Origin: Lentzea flava
GTDB lineage: Bacteria > Actinomycetota > Actinomycetes > Mycobacteriales > Pseudonocardiaceae
Reading direction: 5' to 3'
Assembly: GCF_014648475.1 (NCBI RefSeq)
Contig: NZ_BMRE01000033.1
Coordinates: forward strand, 31,769-95,768
Length of the DNA: 64,000 bases
This document shows, in pieces, positions 42,044 to 51,158 of this stretch (position 1 is the first letter of the stretch; each line of letters begins with the position of its first letter). The notes under the pieces were generated by a model. The model was not told the DNA's origin, did no database searches, and saw nothing but the letters and a program-made list of their open reading frames with translations. The translations under genes and the position numbers were made by a program.

Positions 42044-43656
42044 GCGAGCGCAACGGCGGTGACGTCGTCGTCGAGACGCTCGAAGCGCTCGGCGCCCACA
42101 CCGTGTTCGGCATCCCCGGCCAGCACGCCCTCGGCCTGTTCGACGCCCTGCGCCGCTCCGAACTCCGGTACGTCGGCTCGCGGACCGAGGTCAACGCCGC
42201 CTTCGCCGCCGACGGCCACGCGCGGATCACCGGGTCGGTGACGCCGTTGCTCGTGTCGACCGGGCCCGGCGCGCTGCAAACCCTGGCGGGACTGCAGGAA
42301 TCCGCCGCCGCGTCGGCGCCGGTGCTGGGGATCTCGTCGCAGATCCCGTCCGCCGGGCTGGGCGGGGTGCGCGGCGGGTACCTGCACGAGCTCACCGACC
42401 AGCTCGCGTCGTTCCGGGACGTGGTGAAGCACGCTCGGGTCGTGCGGCACGCGTCGCAGATCCCGTCGGCGCTGGCCGAGGCGTGGGAGATCGCGCTGAC
42501 CGCGCCGTTCGGGCCGGTGTGGGTGGAGATTCCGCAGGACGTGCTGCTCGGGCCCGCTTCCGTGCCGCCGGTGACGTCGGTGTCGTGGTCCGTGCGGGAA
42601 CTGCACCCGCGGCCGGAGCTGGTCGCGGAGGCCGTCCGGTTGCTGGACGGAGCTTCCCGGCCGGTGATCTTGGCCGGTGGTGGTGCGCTGCGCGCCTCGG
42701 ACGAGTTGCTGGAGCTGGCGGAGAAGCTGCGGGCGCCGGTCGTGACGACGTTCGGCGGCAAGGGCAACTTCCCGTGGGACCACCCGCTTTCCGCGCAGTC
42801 GTGGCTGGAGGACTGGCACACCACGGAGTTCCTCGCGTCCGCCGACGTGCTGCTCGTCGTCGGGTCCGGGCTGGGCGAGCTGTCGAGCAACTACCGGACG
42901 TTCCGGCCGTGCGGTTCGGTGATCCAGATCGAGGCCGACCTGGGCAAGCTGGAGTCGAACTACCCGGCGCTCGGCATCCACGCCGACGCGCGGCACGCGT
43001 TGCGCGCCTTGACTTCCGGTGTGACCGCACGTCCTGCGGACGGTGTCGCCGAGGCGCGCGTCTCCCGGTTGCTGGAGCTCGTGCGGACGCGGCTCTCCGA
43101 GCAGGAACTGGAGCTGGAGCAGCAGGTTCTGGCGGCGCTGCGGTCGGCGGTTCCGGACGGCACGCCGACCTGCTGGGACATGACGATCCTCGCCTACTGG
43201 GCCTGGTCGGCGTGGGATCCGCGCGGTGGCGCGCAGTTCTCCGCCCAGGGCGCCGGCGGGCTGGGTTACGGCTTCCCTGCCGCGCTCGGCGTCGCGGCGG
43301 CCGTGGACGGTCCGGTGCTGGCGGTGTCGGGTGACGGCGGCGCGATGTACGGGATCTCGGAGCTCGCCGTTGCCGCCCAGCACAGGTCGCGGGTGGTGTG
43401 GCTGATCGTCGACGACGGCGGCTACGGCATCCTGCGCGAGTACATGACCGACGCGTTCGGCCAGGCCACCGCGACCGAGCTGGCCAGGCCCGACTTCGTG
43501 GCGCTCGCCGAGGCGTTCGGGGTGCCCGCCACCCGCAGCACGCCGGAGTCGCTGCGCGAAGATCTGGTCAAGGCGTTCGCCGGGGACGGTCCGCACGTGG
43601 TGGTGCTGCCCGCGGTGTTGCGCATGTTCGCCCCCACGCACCTGGAGCACCCGTGA
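42040..43656 (+). CDS. ThDP-dependent decarboxylase (possible 2-ketoarginine decarboxylase)
   Basis: About 538 residues, with the acetolactate-synthase-like three-domain fold. The catalytic Glu is in GSRTEVNAAFAADGHARIT (about residue 48). The ThDP/Mg motif GDGG is in VSGDGGAMYGISELAVAA, ending DDGGYG. This family includes AruI, which turns 2-ketoarginine into 4-guanidinobutyraldehyde. The next gene, an aldehyde dehydrogenase, and the previous one, a ureohydrolase, form the following two steps. Acetolactate synthase is unlikely as no small subunit is present. Confidence 0.88.
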   Translation: MSERNGGDVVVETLEALGAHTVFGIPGQHALGLFDALRRSELRYVGSRTEVNAAFAADGHARITGSVTPLLVSTGPGALQTLAGLQESAAASAPVLGISSQIPSAGLGGVRGGYLHELTDQLASFRDVVKHARVVRHASQIPSALAEAWEIALTAPFGPVWVEIPQDVLLGPASVPPVTSVSWSVRELHPRPELVAEAVRLLDGASRPVILAGGGALRASDELLELAEKLRAPVVTTFGGKGNFPWDHPLSAQSWLEDWHTTEFLASADVLLVVGSGLGELSSNYRTFRPCGSVIQIEADLGKLESNYPALGIHADARHALRALTSGVTARPADGVAEARVSRLLELVRTRLSEQELELEQQVLAALRSAVPDGTPTCWDMTILAYWAWSAWDPRGGAQFSAQGAGGLGYGFPAALGVAAAVDGPVLAVSGDGGAMYGISELAVAAQHRSRVVWLIVDDGGYGILREYMTDAFGQATATELARPDFVALAEAFGVPATRSTPESLREDLVKAFAGDGPHVVVLPAVLRMFAPTHLEHP

Positions 43657-45077
43657 TCGTCGCGAACTTCATCAACGGCACGTCGGCACCCGCCACCGAC
43701 GCCACCACCGGCCTCCCGGTCGAGCGGAGGACGGAGACGAGTCCGCTCGTCGACCCGGCGACCGGCGCCGAGTTCGGGCGGGCCGTCGTGTCGCGGGAGA
43801 TCGAGGTCAACTCCGCCGTCGCGGCGGCGGCGGAGGCGTTCAAGACGTGGTCTCGCACCACCCCCGGTGAACGGCAGCTGGCTCTGCTCAAGCTCGCGGA
43901 CCTGGTGGAGGCCACGGCCGCCGAGATCGCCGACGCCGAGATCCGGGAGACCGGCAAGATCCGCTCGGTCGTGCTCGGCGAGGAGATTCCGCAGTGCGTG
44001 GACCAGATCCGGTTCTTCGCCGGTGCCGCCCGCGCCCTGGGCACCGCCGCCGCGGGCGAGTACCTCCCCGGCGCCACCTCGTACCAGCGCCGTGAGCCGG
44101 TGGGTGTGATCGCGCAGATCACGCCGTGGAACTACCCGCTGATGATGGCCGTGTGGAAGATCGCCCCGGCGCTGGCCGCGGGCAACACCGTGGTGCTCAA
44201 GCCCGCCGACACCACGCCGTCGTCGAGCGTGCTGCTGGCCGCGCTGGCTGCCCGAGTGCTGCCCGCTGGCGTGTTCAACGTCGTGCTCGGCGACCGCGAC
44301 ACCGGCCGCCTGCTGGTCGAGCACCCCGTGCCCGCGATGGTGTCCCTGACCGGGTCCACCCGTGCCGGCGTCGAGGTGGCCCGCAGCGCCGCCGCGACCG
44401 TCAAGCGCACGCACCTCGAACTCGGTGGCAACGCACCGGTTCTGGTGTTCGACGACGTCGACGTGGCTTCCGCCGCCGAGGGAATCGTGGGCGCGGCCTA
44501 CTACAACGCTGGCCAGGACTGCACGGCCGCCACCCGCGTCCTGGTGCACGCTGGCGTGCACGACGAGTTCGTCGCGGCACTGGTGAAGGCGGCGTCGGCG
44601 CAGGTACCCGGCACCGACTTCGGTCCGCTGAACAGCCAGGCGCAGCTGGACCGCGTGCTCGGCCTGCTCTCACGTTCCTCCGGGACCATCCACTGTGGAG
44701 GAAAGCAGCACGGATCGGCCGGGTTCTACCTGGAACCCACGGTGATCTCCGGGCTCGCGCAGGACGACGAGCTGGTGCAGGAGGAAGCGTTCGCGCCGGT
44801 GATCACCGTGCAGTCGTTCAGCTCCGACGACGAGGCGATCGAGCTGGCCAACGGTGTGCCGCAAGGACTCGCGTCGTCGATCTGGACCCGTGACACGAGC
44901 CGAGCCGCGGCGCTGACGGCACGGCTCGACTTCGGCATCGTGTGGGTCAACACCCACGGGCTCGTGGCGTCCGAGATGCCGCACGGCGGGTTCGGGGCGT
45001 CCGGGTACGGCAAGGACCTCTCGATGCACGGGCTCGAGGACTACACGCGCGTCAAGCACGTGATGATCGCGCACTAG
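43653..45077 (+). CDS. aldehyde dehydrogenase (guanidinobutyraldehyde / aminobutyraldehyde type)
   Basis: About 474 residues, the usual size of gamma-aminobutyraldehyde dehydrogenases. The oxidation centre is complete: Asn in ITPWNYPLMMAVWK, Glu in HLELGGNAPV and the catalytic Cys in AGQDCTAATR (about residue 292). It would make an acid from an omega-amino or omega-guanidino aldehyde with NAD(P)+. It starts at GTG 43653, overlapping the decarboxylase stop, so all four genes from 39690 form one coupled operon. Confidence 0.92.
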   Translation: MIVANFINGTSAPATDATTGLPVERRTETSPLVDPATGAEFGRAVVSREIEVNSAVAAAAEAFKTWSRTTPGERQLALLKLADLVEATAAEIADAEIRETGKIRSVVLGEEIPQCVDQIRFFAGAARALGTAAAGEYLPGATSYQRREPVGVIAQITPWNYPLMMAVWKIAPALAAGNTVVLKPADTTPSSSVLLAALAARVLPAGVFNVVLGDRDTGRLLVEHPVPAMVSLTGSTRAGVEVARSAAATVKRTHLELGGNAPVLVFDDVDVASAAEGIVGAAYYNAGQDCTAATRVLVHAGVHDEFVAALVKAASAQVPGTDFGPLNSQAQLDRVLGLLSRSSGTIHCGGKQHGSAGFYLEPTVISGLAQDDELVQEEAFAPVITVQSFSSDDEAIELANGVPQGLASSIWTRDTSRAAALTARLDFGIVWVNTHGLVASEMPHGGFGASGYGKDLSMHGLEDYTRVKHVMIAH

Positions 45078-45086
45078 AGTGCGGCG

Positions 45087-45722
45087 GTGACGACGAACAG
45101 TCTGGCCGAACGGGCCAAGGAACTCTACGAGCAGGCCGTGTTCGGCGGTGACCCGGAGGCGCTCACCCAGGCCGACCGCGAGCTGGACGCCGTCGAAGCC
45201 GATCTCGCGCTAGCCCGCGGCCGTGTCCTGCACGCTCGGTTTCTCCAGGACCGCCAGGAGGATCCGCGGGAGCTCCCGCTCTTCGAGCAGGCGGCCGAGC
45301 TGTACCGCCGGCTCGGCGACGCCCGCGGCGAAGCCGAGGCGCTGTTCTGGATCGGTTGCTACCACCAGGTCGTGAGGGACGGCGACGAGGCGGGTGTGCC
45401 GTTCCTGGAACGCTCCTACGAGCTGGCCACCGCGTCAGGTGACGATCTGACGAGGTCCTACGCCGTGCGGCACCTGGGTTTCGCGGACCTGGCCAAGGGC
45501 GACAGGGCGTCCGGGCGCCGCAAGCTGGAGGAGTCCGTGGAACTGCGCAGGAAGATCGGTTTCCAGGCCGGCGTCGCGGCCGGACTGCTCGCGCTCGCCC
45601 AGGTGGCTGCGGAGAGCGGTGACCGCGACGCCGAGCTGGCACTGCTCGACGAAGCCGAGAAGACCGCCAGGGACTGCGGGGCCCACGGCATTCTGCAGTG
45701 GGTCGAGCGCTCACGAACCTGA
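45087..45722 (+). CDS. TPR-repeat protein
   Basis: About 211 residues, helical throughout, with tetratricopeptide-like repeats such as LPLFEQAAELYRRLGDARGE, VPFLERSYELATASGDDLTR and RKLEESVELRRKIG. It has no other domain and no signal, so it is probably a cytoplasmic scaffold. GTG 45087 follows the aldehyde dehydrogenase by nine bases, but a link to that pathway is not evident. It converges closely on the penicillin-acylase gene (two bases between stops). Confidence 0.75.
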   Translation: MTTNSLAERAKELYEQAVFGGDPEALTQADRELDAVEADLALARGRVLHARFLQDRQEDPRELPLFEQAAELYRRLGDARGEAEALFWIGCYHQVVRDGDEAGVPFLERSYELATASGDDLTRSYAVRHLGFADLAKGDRASGRRKLEESVELRRKIGFQAGVAAGLLALAQVAAESGDRDAELALLDEAEKTARDCGAHGILQWVERSRT

Positions 45723-45724
45723 CT

Positions 45725-47542
45725 TCAGCGGCAAAGAGCCCCCTTCTGCCACTTCTTGGCCGAGTAGAGGTCGGGGCGAGCGGGCGCCATCAGCGTGTAC
45801 GCGGTCGGGCACGCCTTGTCCGTGTACTCGACGGCGAAGATGAAGCTCGACCCGTCGCTGACCTCCTGGCGTTCCCAGTCCATGTTGATCAGGTTGTAGA
45901 CGCCGGACGCTCCCGGCCCGCCGTGCAGCGGGATCTTCCTGCCGTTGCGCACGACGTACTGGACCTCCCCGAGCGGCTGGCGGATCTTCGGCCCGAGCTC
46001 GGCCACCGCCTTGTCGAACGCCTCCGGGGTGCCGCCCGTGGCGAACCACCGGTCGAACAGCAGCGCCCCCACGCTGCCGATCTCGTTGCGGCGGTCCCAC
46101 TTCCGCAGGATCTCGCACTCCGGACGGGTGCACGGCATGCTGTCGAGGTACTTCTCGGCCGCCGTGTTCCTGTTCTCCAGCACCAGTTTCCGCATGGTGT
46201 CCGCGTCGTAGCGGCCGAGGTGCCGAGGGATCTCCTTCAACCCGAACTCGGTGCGCAGGTTCATGATCTTCTCGTCGCCGAACGCCCGCGGGAATCCGGT
46301 GAGCGGCTTGTCCGCCCGCACGAACGCGTGCGAGGAGTTGGAGTTCGTCGCGTACGTGTCGCTCTCGATCCACGGCATCTTGTCCACGGGCAGCAACCCC
46401 GGCTTGCACGCCGAGCGCGTGCCGTCGACGATCGCGACGCTGGTGCGGCTGAGGAACTCCTGGTCCACCACGCAGTCGTCGGCCACGTCCGGCACGACCT
46501 GGATGCCCGCGTAGAGCGTCCTGCCGCGCCGGTCCGCCGCGATGATGTTGGTGCGCACCGTGCCGCCGTGCCGGTCGAGGCTCGCCTTGAGATCGGCCGT
46601 GGTCCGCGCCTCCAGGAACCCCGCCGCCGCGTTCACCGCCGCGAGCCGGTCCGCTGCGCCGTCGGTGATGGCGTAGGCGACCTCGTCGGTCCACGGCAGC
46701 GGCGTCATTTCATGGCCCGTGAGGTGCGGGTTCGTGCGGAGGAGCGTGGTGACCGGGCCGTAGCGGGTGTCCCAGTGGGTGCCGCGGTCGATCATCCGCT
46801 CCGGCCGTCCGTCGACCAGGTAGGTGTGCTTGTCGACCAGTTTCAGCTTCGCCACCGAGTAGCTCACCGCCGTGGACACGGTGGCCGACCACGCCACGCC
46901 GCGGTTGTAGCCGTTGAACACGAACGGCATGCCGAGCAGCGTCACGCCGTCGACGTCCACCTTGCCCGGAATGGTCAACCGCGAGTGCCAGAACGAGATC
47001 TCGCCGTTCCACGGCACGTGCGGGTTGCCCAGCAGCACTCCTCGACCTCCGCTGGTACCCCTCGAACCAACGGCGATCGAGTTGCTCCCCCGCTCCTTGA
47101 CCTGTTTCGGCAGCGACGGCCAGACGCCCGCGTGCGCCCGGAAGATCCCCTCGTTGAACGCCGCGTGGTTGAACCGGTAGAGCTCTGCCTCGGTGATCGG
47201 CCTGTTGCACCTGGGATGTGTTGCGGCGTACCGGTTGTAGCCCCGCACGTACCCGGCGACCAGGTCACGGACCTGCTGGGTCGGCCCGACGGGCGGCGGC
47301 TGGGCGACGATCCGCTCGACCACCTGCCTCTTCTCGAGGTCCCGGAACTGCGGATCGGCGGCGTAGCCGGTGAACATCCCGGCGAGCTCGCACAGGTGCG
47401 CCTTGGCCTGCCCGAACCCGATGCCGTCCCCCAGGTCGCGGTAGTTGGACGCGACGACGTGCGGCACCTGCTCGGGGGCCGCCGACACCGCCACGGGCGC
47501 CGACGTGACCAGGAGCAGGCTCGCGATGACGGTTTTCAGCAC
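45725..47542 (-). CDS. secreted penicillin acylase family (N-terminal nucleophile) hydrolase
   Basis: About 605 residues. A Sec signal (KTVIASLLLVTSAPVAVSA) is followed by the small-subunit region. Self-cleavage would expose the nucleophile Ser in ERGSNSIAVG (about residue 152). Later, ATNSNSSHAFV may help shape the site. The family cleaves acyl amides such as penicillins, homoserine lactones and lipopeptides. At 605 residues it is shorter than the usual 700-850, so part of the large subunit is reduced. The natural substrate is unknown. Confidence 0.87.
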   Translation of the reverse strand: MLKTVIASLLLVTSAPVAVSAAPEQVPHVVASNYRDLGDGIGFGQAKAHLCELAGMFTGYAADPQFRDLEKRQVVERIVAQPPPVGPTQQVRDLVAGYVRGYNRYAATHPRCNRPITEAELYRFNHAAFNEGIFRAHAGVWPSLPKQVKERGSNSIAVGSRGTSGGRGVLLGNPHVPWNGEISFWHSRLTIPGKVDVDGVTLLGMPFVFNGYNRGVAWSATVSTAVSYSVAKLKLVDKHTYLVDGRPERMIDRGTHWDTRYGPVTTLLRTNPHLTGHEMTPLPWTDEVAYAITDGAADRLAAVNAAAGFLEARTTADLKASLDRHGGTVRTNIIAADRRGRTLYAGIQVVPDVADDCVVDQEFLSRTSVAIVDGTRSACKPGLLPVDKMPWIESDTYATNSNSSHAFVRADKPLTGFPRAFGDEKIMNLRTEFGLKEIPRHLGRYDADTMRKLVLENRNTAAEKYLDSMPCTRPECEILRKWDRRNEIGSVGALLFDRWFATGGTPEAFDKAVAELGPKIRQPLGEVQYVVRNGRKIPLHGGPGASGVYNLINMDWERQEVSDGSSFIFAVEYTDKACPTAYTLMAPARPDLYSAKKWQKGALCR

Positions 47543-47761
47543 GACTGTGTTTTTAGCACACTCGTGTCATTAACCGCCACCGACTTCGGTTCAGTCCTCG
47601 ACGCTGTGTTCCAGGGGACCCCTCGCCTGCACCGCGTAGCCCTCGCCAGTGGTTGCCGAGATGCTCTCGCGTCGCCGCCTCGACCGCGGGATTCGAGGTG
47701 TGGCCGGCGACCTGCTCGTCTCTGCGGTCAGCGTGTTCGTCCCCGCGTCGCGAAACGGCTG

Positions 47762-47792
47762 TTGACCTCCAGTTAAGTCGAGCTCATAGCGT
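47762..47792 (+). promoter_or_regulatory. MerR-type promoter with 19-bp spacer
   Basis: TTGACC at 47762-47767 and TAGCGT at 47787-47792 are separated by 19 bp, the spacing typical of MerR-controlled promoters. The spacer holds a dyad (47765-47784) of the form AnCTCnAnTTAAnTnGAGnT. The expected transcript start falls about at the ATG (47800), so the mRNA may be leaderless. Confidence 0.65.
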
Positions 47793-47799
47793 TGGCCGC

Positions 47800-48744
47800 A
47801 TGTTCGCGATTCGGCAGTACGAGTTCGGTCCGGCGGAGAACCTGCGCTACGAAGAGGTTCCCGACCCGGAGCCCGCCCAGGGCCAGGTCCGCGTGACGGT
47901 GGCCGCGGCCGGCGTCCACCTCGTCGACACGACCATCCGCAAGGGTGCGTTCGGCCCCGTCGACTTCCCCATGACGCCGGGCAGGGAGGTCGCCGGCATC
48001 GTCACGGCGCTCGGCGACGGCGTCTCGCCCGAGTGGCTGGGCCGCCGGGTCGTCGCGCACCTCGGCCAGGCCAACGGCGGTTACGCGGAGCTGGCGGTCG
48101 CGAAAGTCGAGGCGCTGCACGCCGTTCCGGACGACGTGTCGTTCGAGGCGGCGGTGGCGATGATCGGTACCGGGCGCACCGTCGTCGGGGTTCTCGACGC
48201 CGCGAAGCTCACCGCGGACGACGTGGTGCTGGTGACGTCGGCGGCGGGTGGCATGGGTGCGTTGTTCGTGCAGGAGGCGCGCAACGTCGGCGCGCGGGTG
48301 GTCGGGCTGGCCAGCGGCGAGAAGCTCGACCACGTGATGAACAACGGCGCGGACGCCGCCATCGACTACACCCGGCCGGGGTGGGCGGACGGGCTCAAGG
48401 ACATGACCGTCGTGCTCGACGGCGTCGGTGGCGAGGTCGGGGAAACCGCGTTGAAGACGCTCGGCGTCGGCGGCCGGCAGATCATCTACGGCTGGGCGTC
48501 GGGGACGATGACGCCGATCAGCACGGCGGCGTTGTTCACCAACAGCCTCACGGCCACGGTCGCGCTCGGGCCGGGCCTGATGCGGCGCGGGCTCCGTGCG
48601 CTGGAGGACGAGTCGATGGCAGGGCTCGCGAGCGGGCGGTTCGTGCCGCTGGTCAACCCGCCGTTCGCGCTGAAGGACGCCGCCAAGGCGCACGAGGCGC
48701 TGGAATCCCGTGCGACGGTCGGGAAAGTCGTGCTCAAGCCGTGA
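47800..48744 (+). CDS. zinc-binding-type MDR / quinone oxidoreductase
   Basis: About 314 residues, medium-chain dehydrogenase family without the structural zinc Cys set. It opens MFAIRQYEFGPAENLRYEEV, has the GREVAGIVTALG loop, and the NADPH motif VTSAAGGMGALFVQEARNVG (about residues 148-167). It probably reduces quinones or enones. ATG 47800 lies at the expected transcription start of a MerR-type promoter, so a leaderless transcript is possible. No merR gene is adjacent. A strong terminator follows. Confidence 0.9.
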   Translation: MFAIRQYEFGPAENLRYEEVPDPEPAQGQVRVTVAAAGVHLVDTTIRKGAFGPVDFPMTPGREVAGIVTALGDGVSPEWLGRRVVAHLGQANGGYAELAVAKVEALHAVPDDVSFEAAVAMIGTGRTVVGVLDAAKLTADDVVLVTSAAGGMGALFVQEARNVGARVVGLASGEKLDHVMNNGADAAIDYTRPGWADGLKDMTVVLDGVGGEVGETALKTLGVGGRQIIYGWASGTMTPISTAALFTNSLTATVALGPGLMRRGLRALEDESMAGLASGRFVPLVNPPFALKDAAKAHEALESRATVGKVVLKP

Positions 48745-48751
48745 CGAGGCA

Positions 48752-48785
48752 GAGGGGCCGCCCGTATCGGACGGCCCCTCCTTTT
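48752..48785 (+). terminator. intrinsic terminator after the quinone oxidoreductase gene
   Basis: GAGGGGCCG and CGGCCCCTC form a 9-bp stem (48752-48760 with 48772-48780), extended by an inner CCG/CGG. It is followed by CTTTT. It lies between converging genes. Confidence 0.88.
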
Positions 48786-48797
48786 CTCACCCCTCGG

Positions 48798-49502
48798 TCA
48801 GGCCTGAACGGGCACCTCGACGAACTTCTTGCCCGCGAAGTTCTCCACGACGACGGACTTGACGTCGTTGGGTGCGACGAGCGCGGAGCCGTCCAGGTTC
48901 GTGCCCTCGGCGGCGCCCTTCTTGGACACCACCCAGGAACCAGCCTCCTGGCGGCTGCCATCCTTCGCCACGACGAAGATCCGGCACTTCTCGCCTTCGG
49001 GGATGCCGCTGATCGCCATGTTCGTGCGCACCCAGCCCGCGGCGGGAACGACCTTGACGGTCATCGACGCCTTGGTCACCGGGTCGGTGAAGGTGGCGAG
49101 CTTGGTGCCGGACGGATCCGGTGCCACGGTCTGCGAGGGGGCAGCCGTGACGTCCGGCGAGGTCGCCTTGCCGACGAAGACGCCGGCACCCAGCACCAGG
49201 GCGGCCACGACGGCTGCCGCGGCGCCCAACGCGAACTGGCGACGTCGCGCGACGCCGCCTCGTTCCGCACGCACCTGGCGGAGCGTGCGCTGCAACAACA
49301 GATCGCCGCCCTCCGGCGGCCCGTCGAGCATGGCCTCCGGCGGCACCTCGCCGAGGTAGGCCTCCATCGCGCGGAGGTCCTCGAGCTCACGCGTGCAGTC
49401 AGGGCAGGACGCCAGGTGCTCGTCCATCTCGCGCACCTCCTGCTCGTCCAGTGCTCCGAGAACGTAGGCACCGAGCAGCTGCGGGTCGTGCTGCGTGGTC
49501 AT
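48798..49502 (-). CDS. zinc-containing anti-sigma factor (RskA-like)
   Basis: About 234 residues. The N-terminal ZAS domain has the H-x3-C-x2-C motif in EHLASCPDC (about residues 28-36). A linker with VPPEAMLDGPPEGGDLLLQR, a single membrane helix (AAAAVVAALVLGAGVFVG) and an external C-terminal domain of RskA type follow. It would hold the ECF sigma factor at the membrane. It overlaps the sigma gene by four bases. A decayed paralogue lies at 51159. Confidence 0.92.
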   Translation of the reverse strand: MTTQHDPQLLGAYVLGALDEQEVREMDEHLASCPDCTRELEDLRAMEAYLGEVPPEAMLDGPPEGGDLLLQRTLRQVRAERGGVARRRQFALGAAAAVVAALVLGAGVFVGKATSPDVTAAPSQTVAPDPSGTKLATFTDPVTKASMTVKVVPAAGWVRTNMAISGIPEGEKCRIFVVAKDGSRQEAGSWVVSKKGAAEGTNLDGSALVAPNDVKSVVVENFAGKKFVEVPVQA

Positions 49503-50050
49503 CCGGCCACCCCCTTCAGTGCGACCTGTTGACCGACGAACGTCTCCCTCAGGGCTCGCAACGCGTAATACGATCTTGATTTAACCGTGCCCGGTGGTAC
49601 CCCGAGCGCTTCTGCCGCCTCCGTGACGCTGCGACCGCGGAAGTAGATCTCCATCAGCACGTCGCGGTGGTCGGAGGACAACCTGTCGAGCGCCTCCAGC
49701 ACCACCACCGAATCGACGACCTGGTCGGCGTGGTCGCGCTCGATCGGTGGCGTCGCCGGTGACTCGGCCACCTCCTGCGGACGCGCCGCCTTGGCCCGCA
49801 CGCGGTCGGTGACGATGTTGCGCGCCACGGTCAGCAACCATCCGCGCACCGATCCCTTGCCGTTCACGAGGGCGTCGGGGTGGCGCCATGCTCGGACGAG
49901 GGTCTCCTGGACCACGTCCTCGGCAGCCGCCCGGTCGCCGGTCAACCGCGTCGCGTACGCCAGCAGCGCCCGACCGTGCTCCTCGTAGAGCGATCGGATC
50001 AGTGCCTCGTCGGCCGCGGTCTCCCGTTTGCGGGAGAACAAAGCCGCCAT
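49499..50050 (-). CDS. ECF sigma factor (SigK/ECF19-like)
   Basis: About 183 residues. Region 2 reads IRSLYEEHGRALLAYATRLT and AAAEDVVQETLVRAWRHPDA. Region 4 ends SVTEAAEALGVPPGTVKSRS, so this is a two-domain ECF factor. ATG 50050 is preferred to a longer frame that adds basic sequence. It is coupled to the anti-sigma gene downstream. Likely targets are its own operon and perhaps neighbouring secreted proteins; no promoter consensus was proven here. Confidence 0.93.
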   Translation of the reverse strand: MAALFSRKRETAADEALIRSLYEEHGRALLAYATRLTGDRAAAEDVVQETLVRAWRHPDALVNGKGSVRGWLLTVARNIVTDRVRAKAARPQEVAESPATPPIERDHADQVVDSVVVLEALDRLSSDHRDVLMEIYFRGRSVTEAAEALGVPPGTVKSRSYYALRALRETFVGQQVALKGVAG

Positions 50051-50171
50051 CCACCCACTCCTCCCCGCCCGCGAACACCTCGTGCGGGCGTTCAAGTTCA
50101 AGACCTCAGCCGACACACGAACGAAAGCGGGCTTCGGTTCAAAGAGGTTTGAAGAAAAAGTTGAGGGGATG

Positions 50172-51110
50172 CTAGTGCCGTGATCGGTTCAGGCGCCCGA
50201 CGAGGTCACTCATCTGCGCCTCCGGCATCACGTTGATGAACATCGCGTGATCGGTCGCCGGGTCGCGCAGCTCCTCGCGGAAGCTGTCGATGGCGAACGG
50301 GCGGCCCGCCGGCACGTCGTACCCCACGGTGACGCGCAGCCGCGGAATCGGGAAGGTCTTGGGCGGGCAGACACCGCCTGCCAGCGGGAACACCACGTGC
50401 GTGCGGTGGGAGGCGCTGTCGGTGTTGTTGCCGTCCCAGCAGCTGCCGAAGTCGAAGCTGCGCAGCGTGGTCGCGCTCCCACACAGCGGGTACCTCGTCG
50501 TGTACCGGCCGGGCCGGTCCGCGCAGCCCCACCTGGCCCGGACGTTCGGGCCGTAGTTGTTGGTGAACGCCGACGGGTCGCCGGTGATCATGCGCAGGAA
50601 CCGCGGCATCGGCAGCACATCGCTCACCGGGCTGCCCTCGTACCGGATCTCCACGCTCTTGGGCTTCAGCACCTCGCCGGTGTTGCCGTGCAGTCCGCCA
50701 CCGTCGGCGTGCACGTCGTGGCCCGTGCCGTCGGTCAGGCGCAGCACCGGCCAGTAGTAGGTCGAGCGGTCGTCCTTCTCGCACGTCGTGGGCGCGGCCG
50801 CGAGAGAGGCGTTGGTCGACGTCGCATCGGCCGACTCGTTGCCCACGTACTCGTGTGTGTGGTGTGCGCCGAACGGGACGCCGGGCGACACAACGGGGTT
50901 GTCGGCGTTGAGGTGCCTCTCCTCGTTCGTGCCGCACTGGATGACGACGCCGGGCCGCTCGGGCTCGTTCAGCACCTGCCCGAGTTCGCTCACGTACTGC
51001 TCAGCCGGTCGTTTGCCGCTGGACGCGCCGCAGAGCAGCGTTGCGGAGACCCCGATGACGATGGCCGCGACCGCCGCGACTGCGATGGTCGTCGGTTTGT
51101 TCGGGGCCAC
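50172..51110 (-). CDS. DUF1996 domain secreted protein
   Basis: About 312 residues. The N terminus TTIAVAAVAAIVIGVSATLL is a signal peptide or membrane anchor. The DUF1996 core is recognised by AHHTHEYVGN, RWGCADRPGR and FGSCWDGNNTDSASHRTHVVF. In fungi and actinomycetes this domain occurs on secreted proteins, sometimes with carbohydrate-binding modules; no activity is proven. It lies between the ECF pair and the decayed anti-sigma gene on the same strand. Confidence 0.82.
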   Translation of the reverse strand: MAPNKPTTIAVAAVAAIVIGVSATLLCGASSGKRPAEQYVSELGQVLNEPERPGVVIQCGTNEERHLNADNPVVSPGVPFGAHHTHEYVGNESADATSTNASLAAAPTTCEKDDRSTYYWPVLRLTDGTGHDVHADGGGLHGNTGEVLKPKSVEIRYEGSPVSDVLPMPRFLRMITGDPSAFTNNYGPNVRARWGCADRPGRYTTRYPLCGSATTLRSFDFGSCWDGNNTDSASHRTHVVFPLAGGVCPPKTFPIPRLRVTVGYDVPAGRPFAIDSFREELRDPATDHAMFINVMPEAQMSDLVGRLNRSRH

Positions 51111-51158
51111 CGCTACAGCTTGCCAAGCCGATCACGAAGGCAACAAGGGCGCGTCTCA

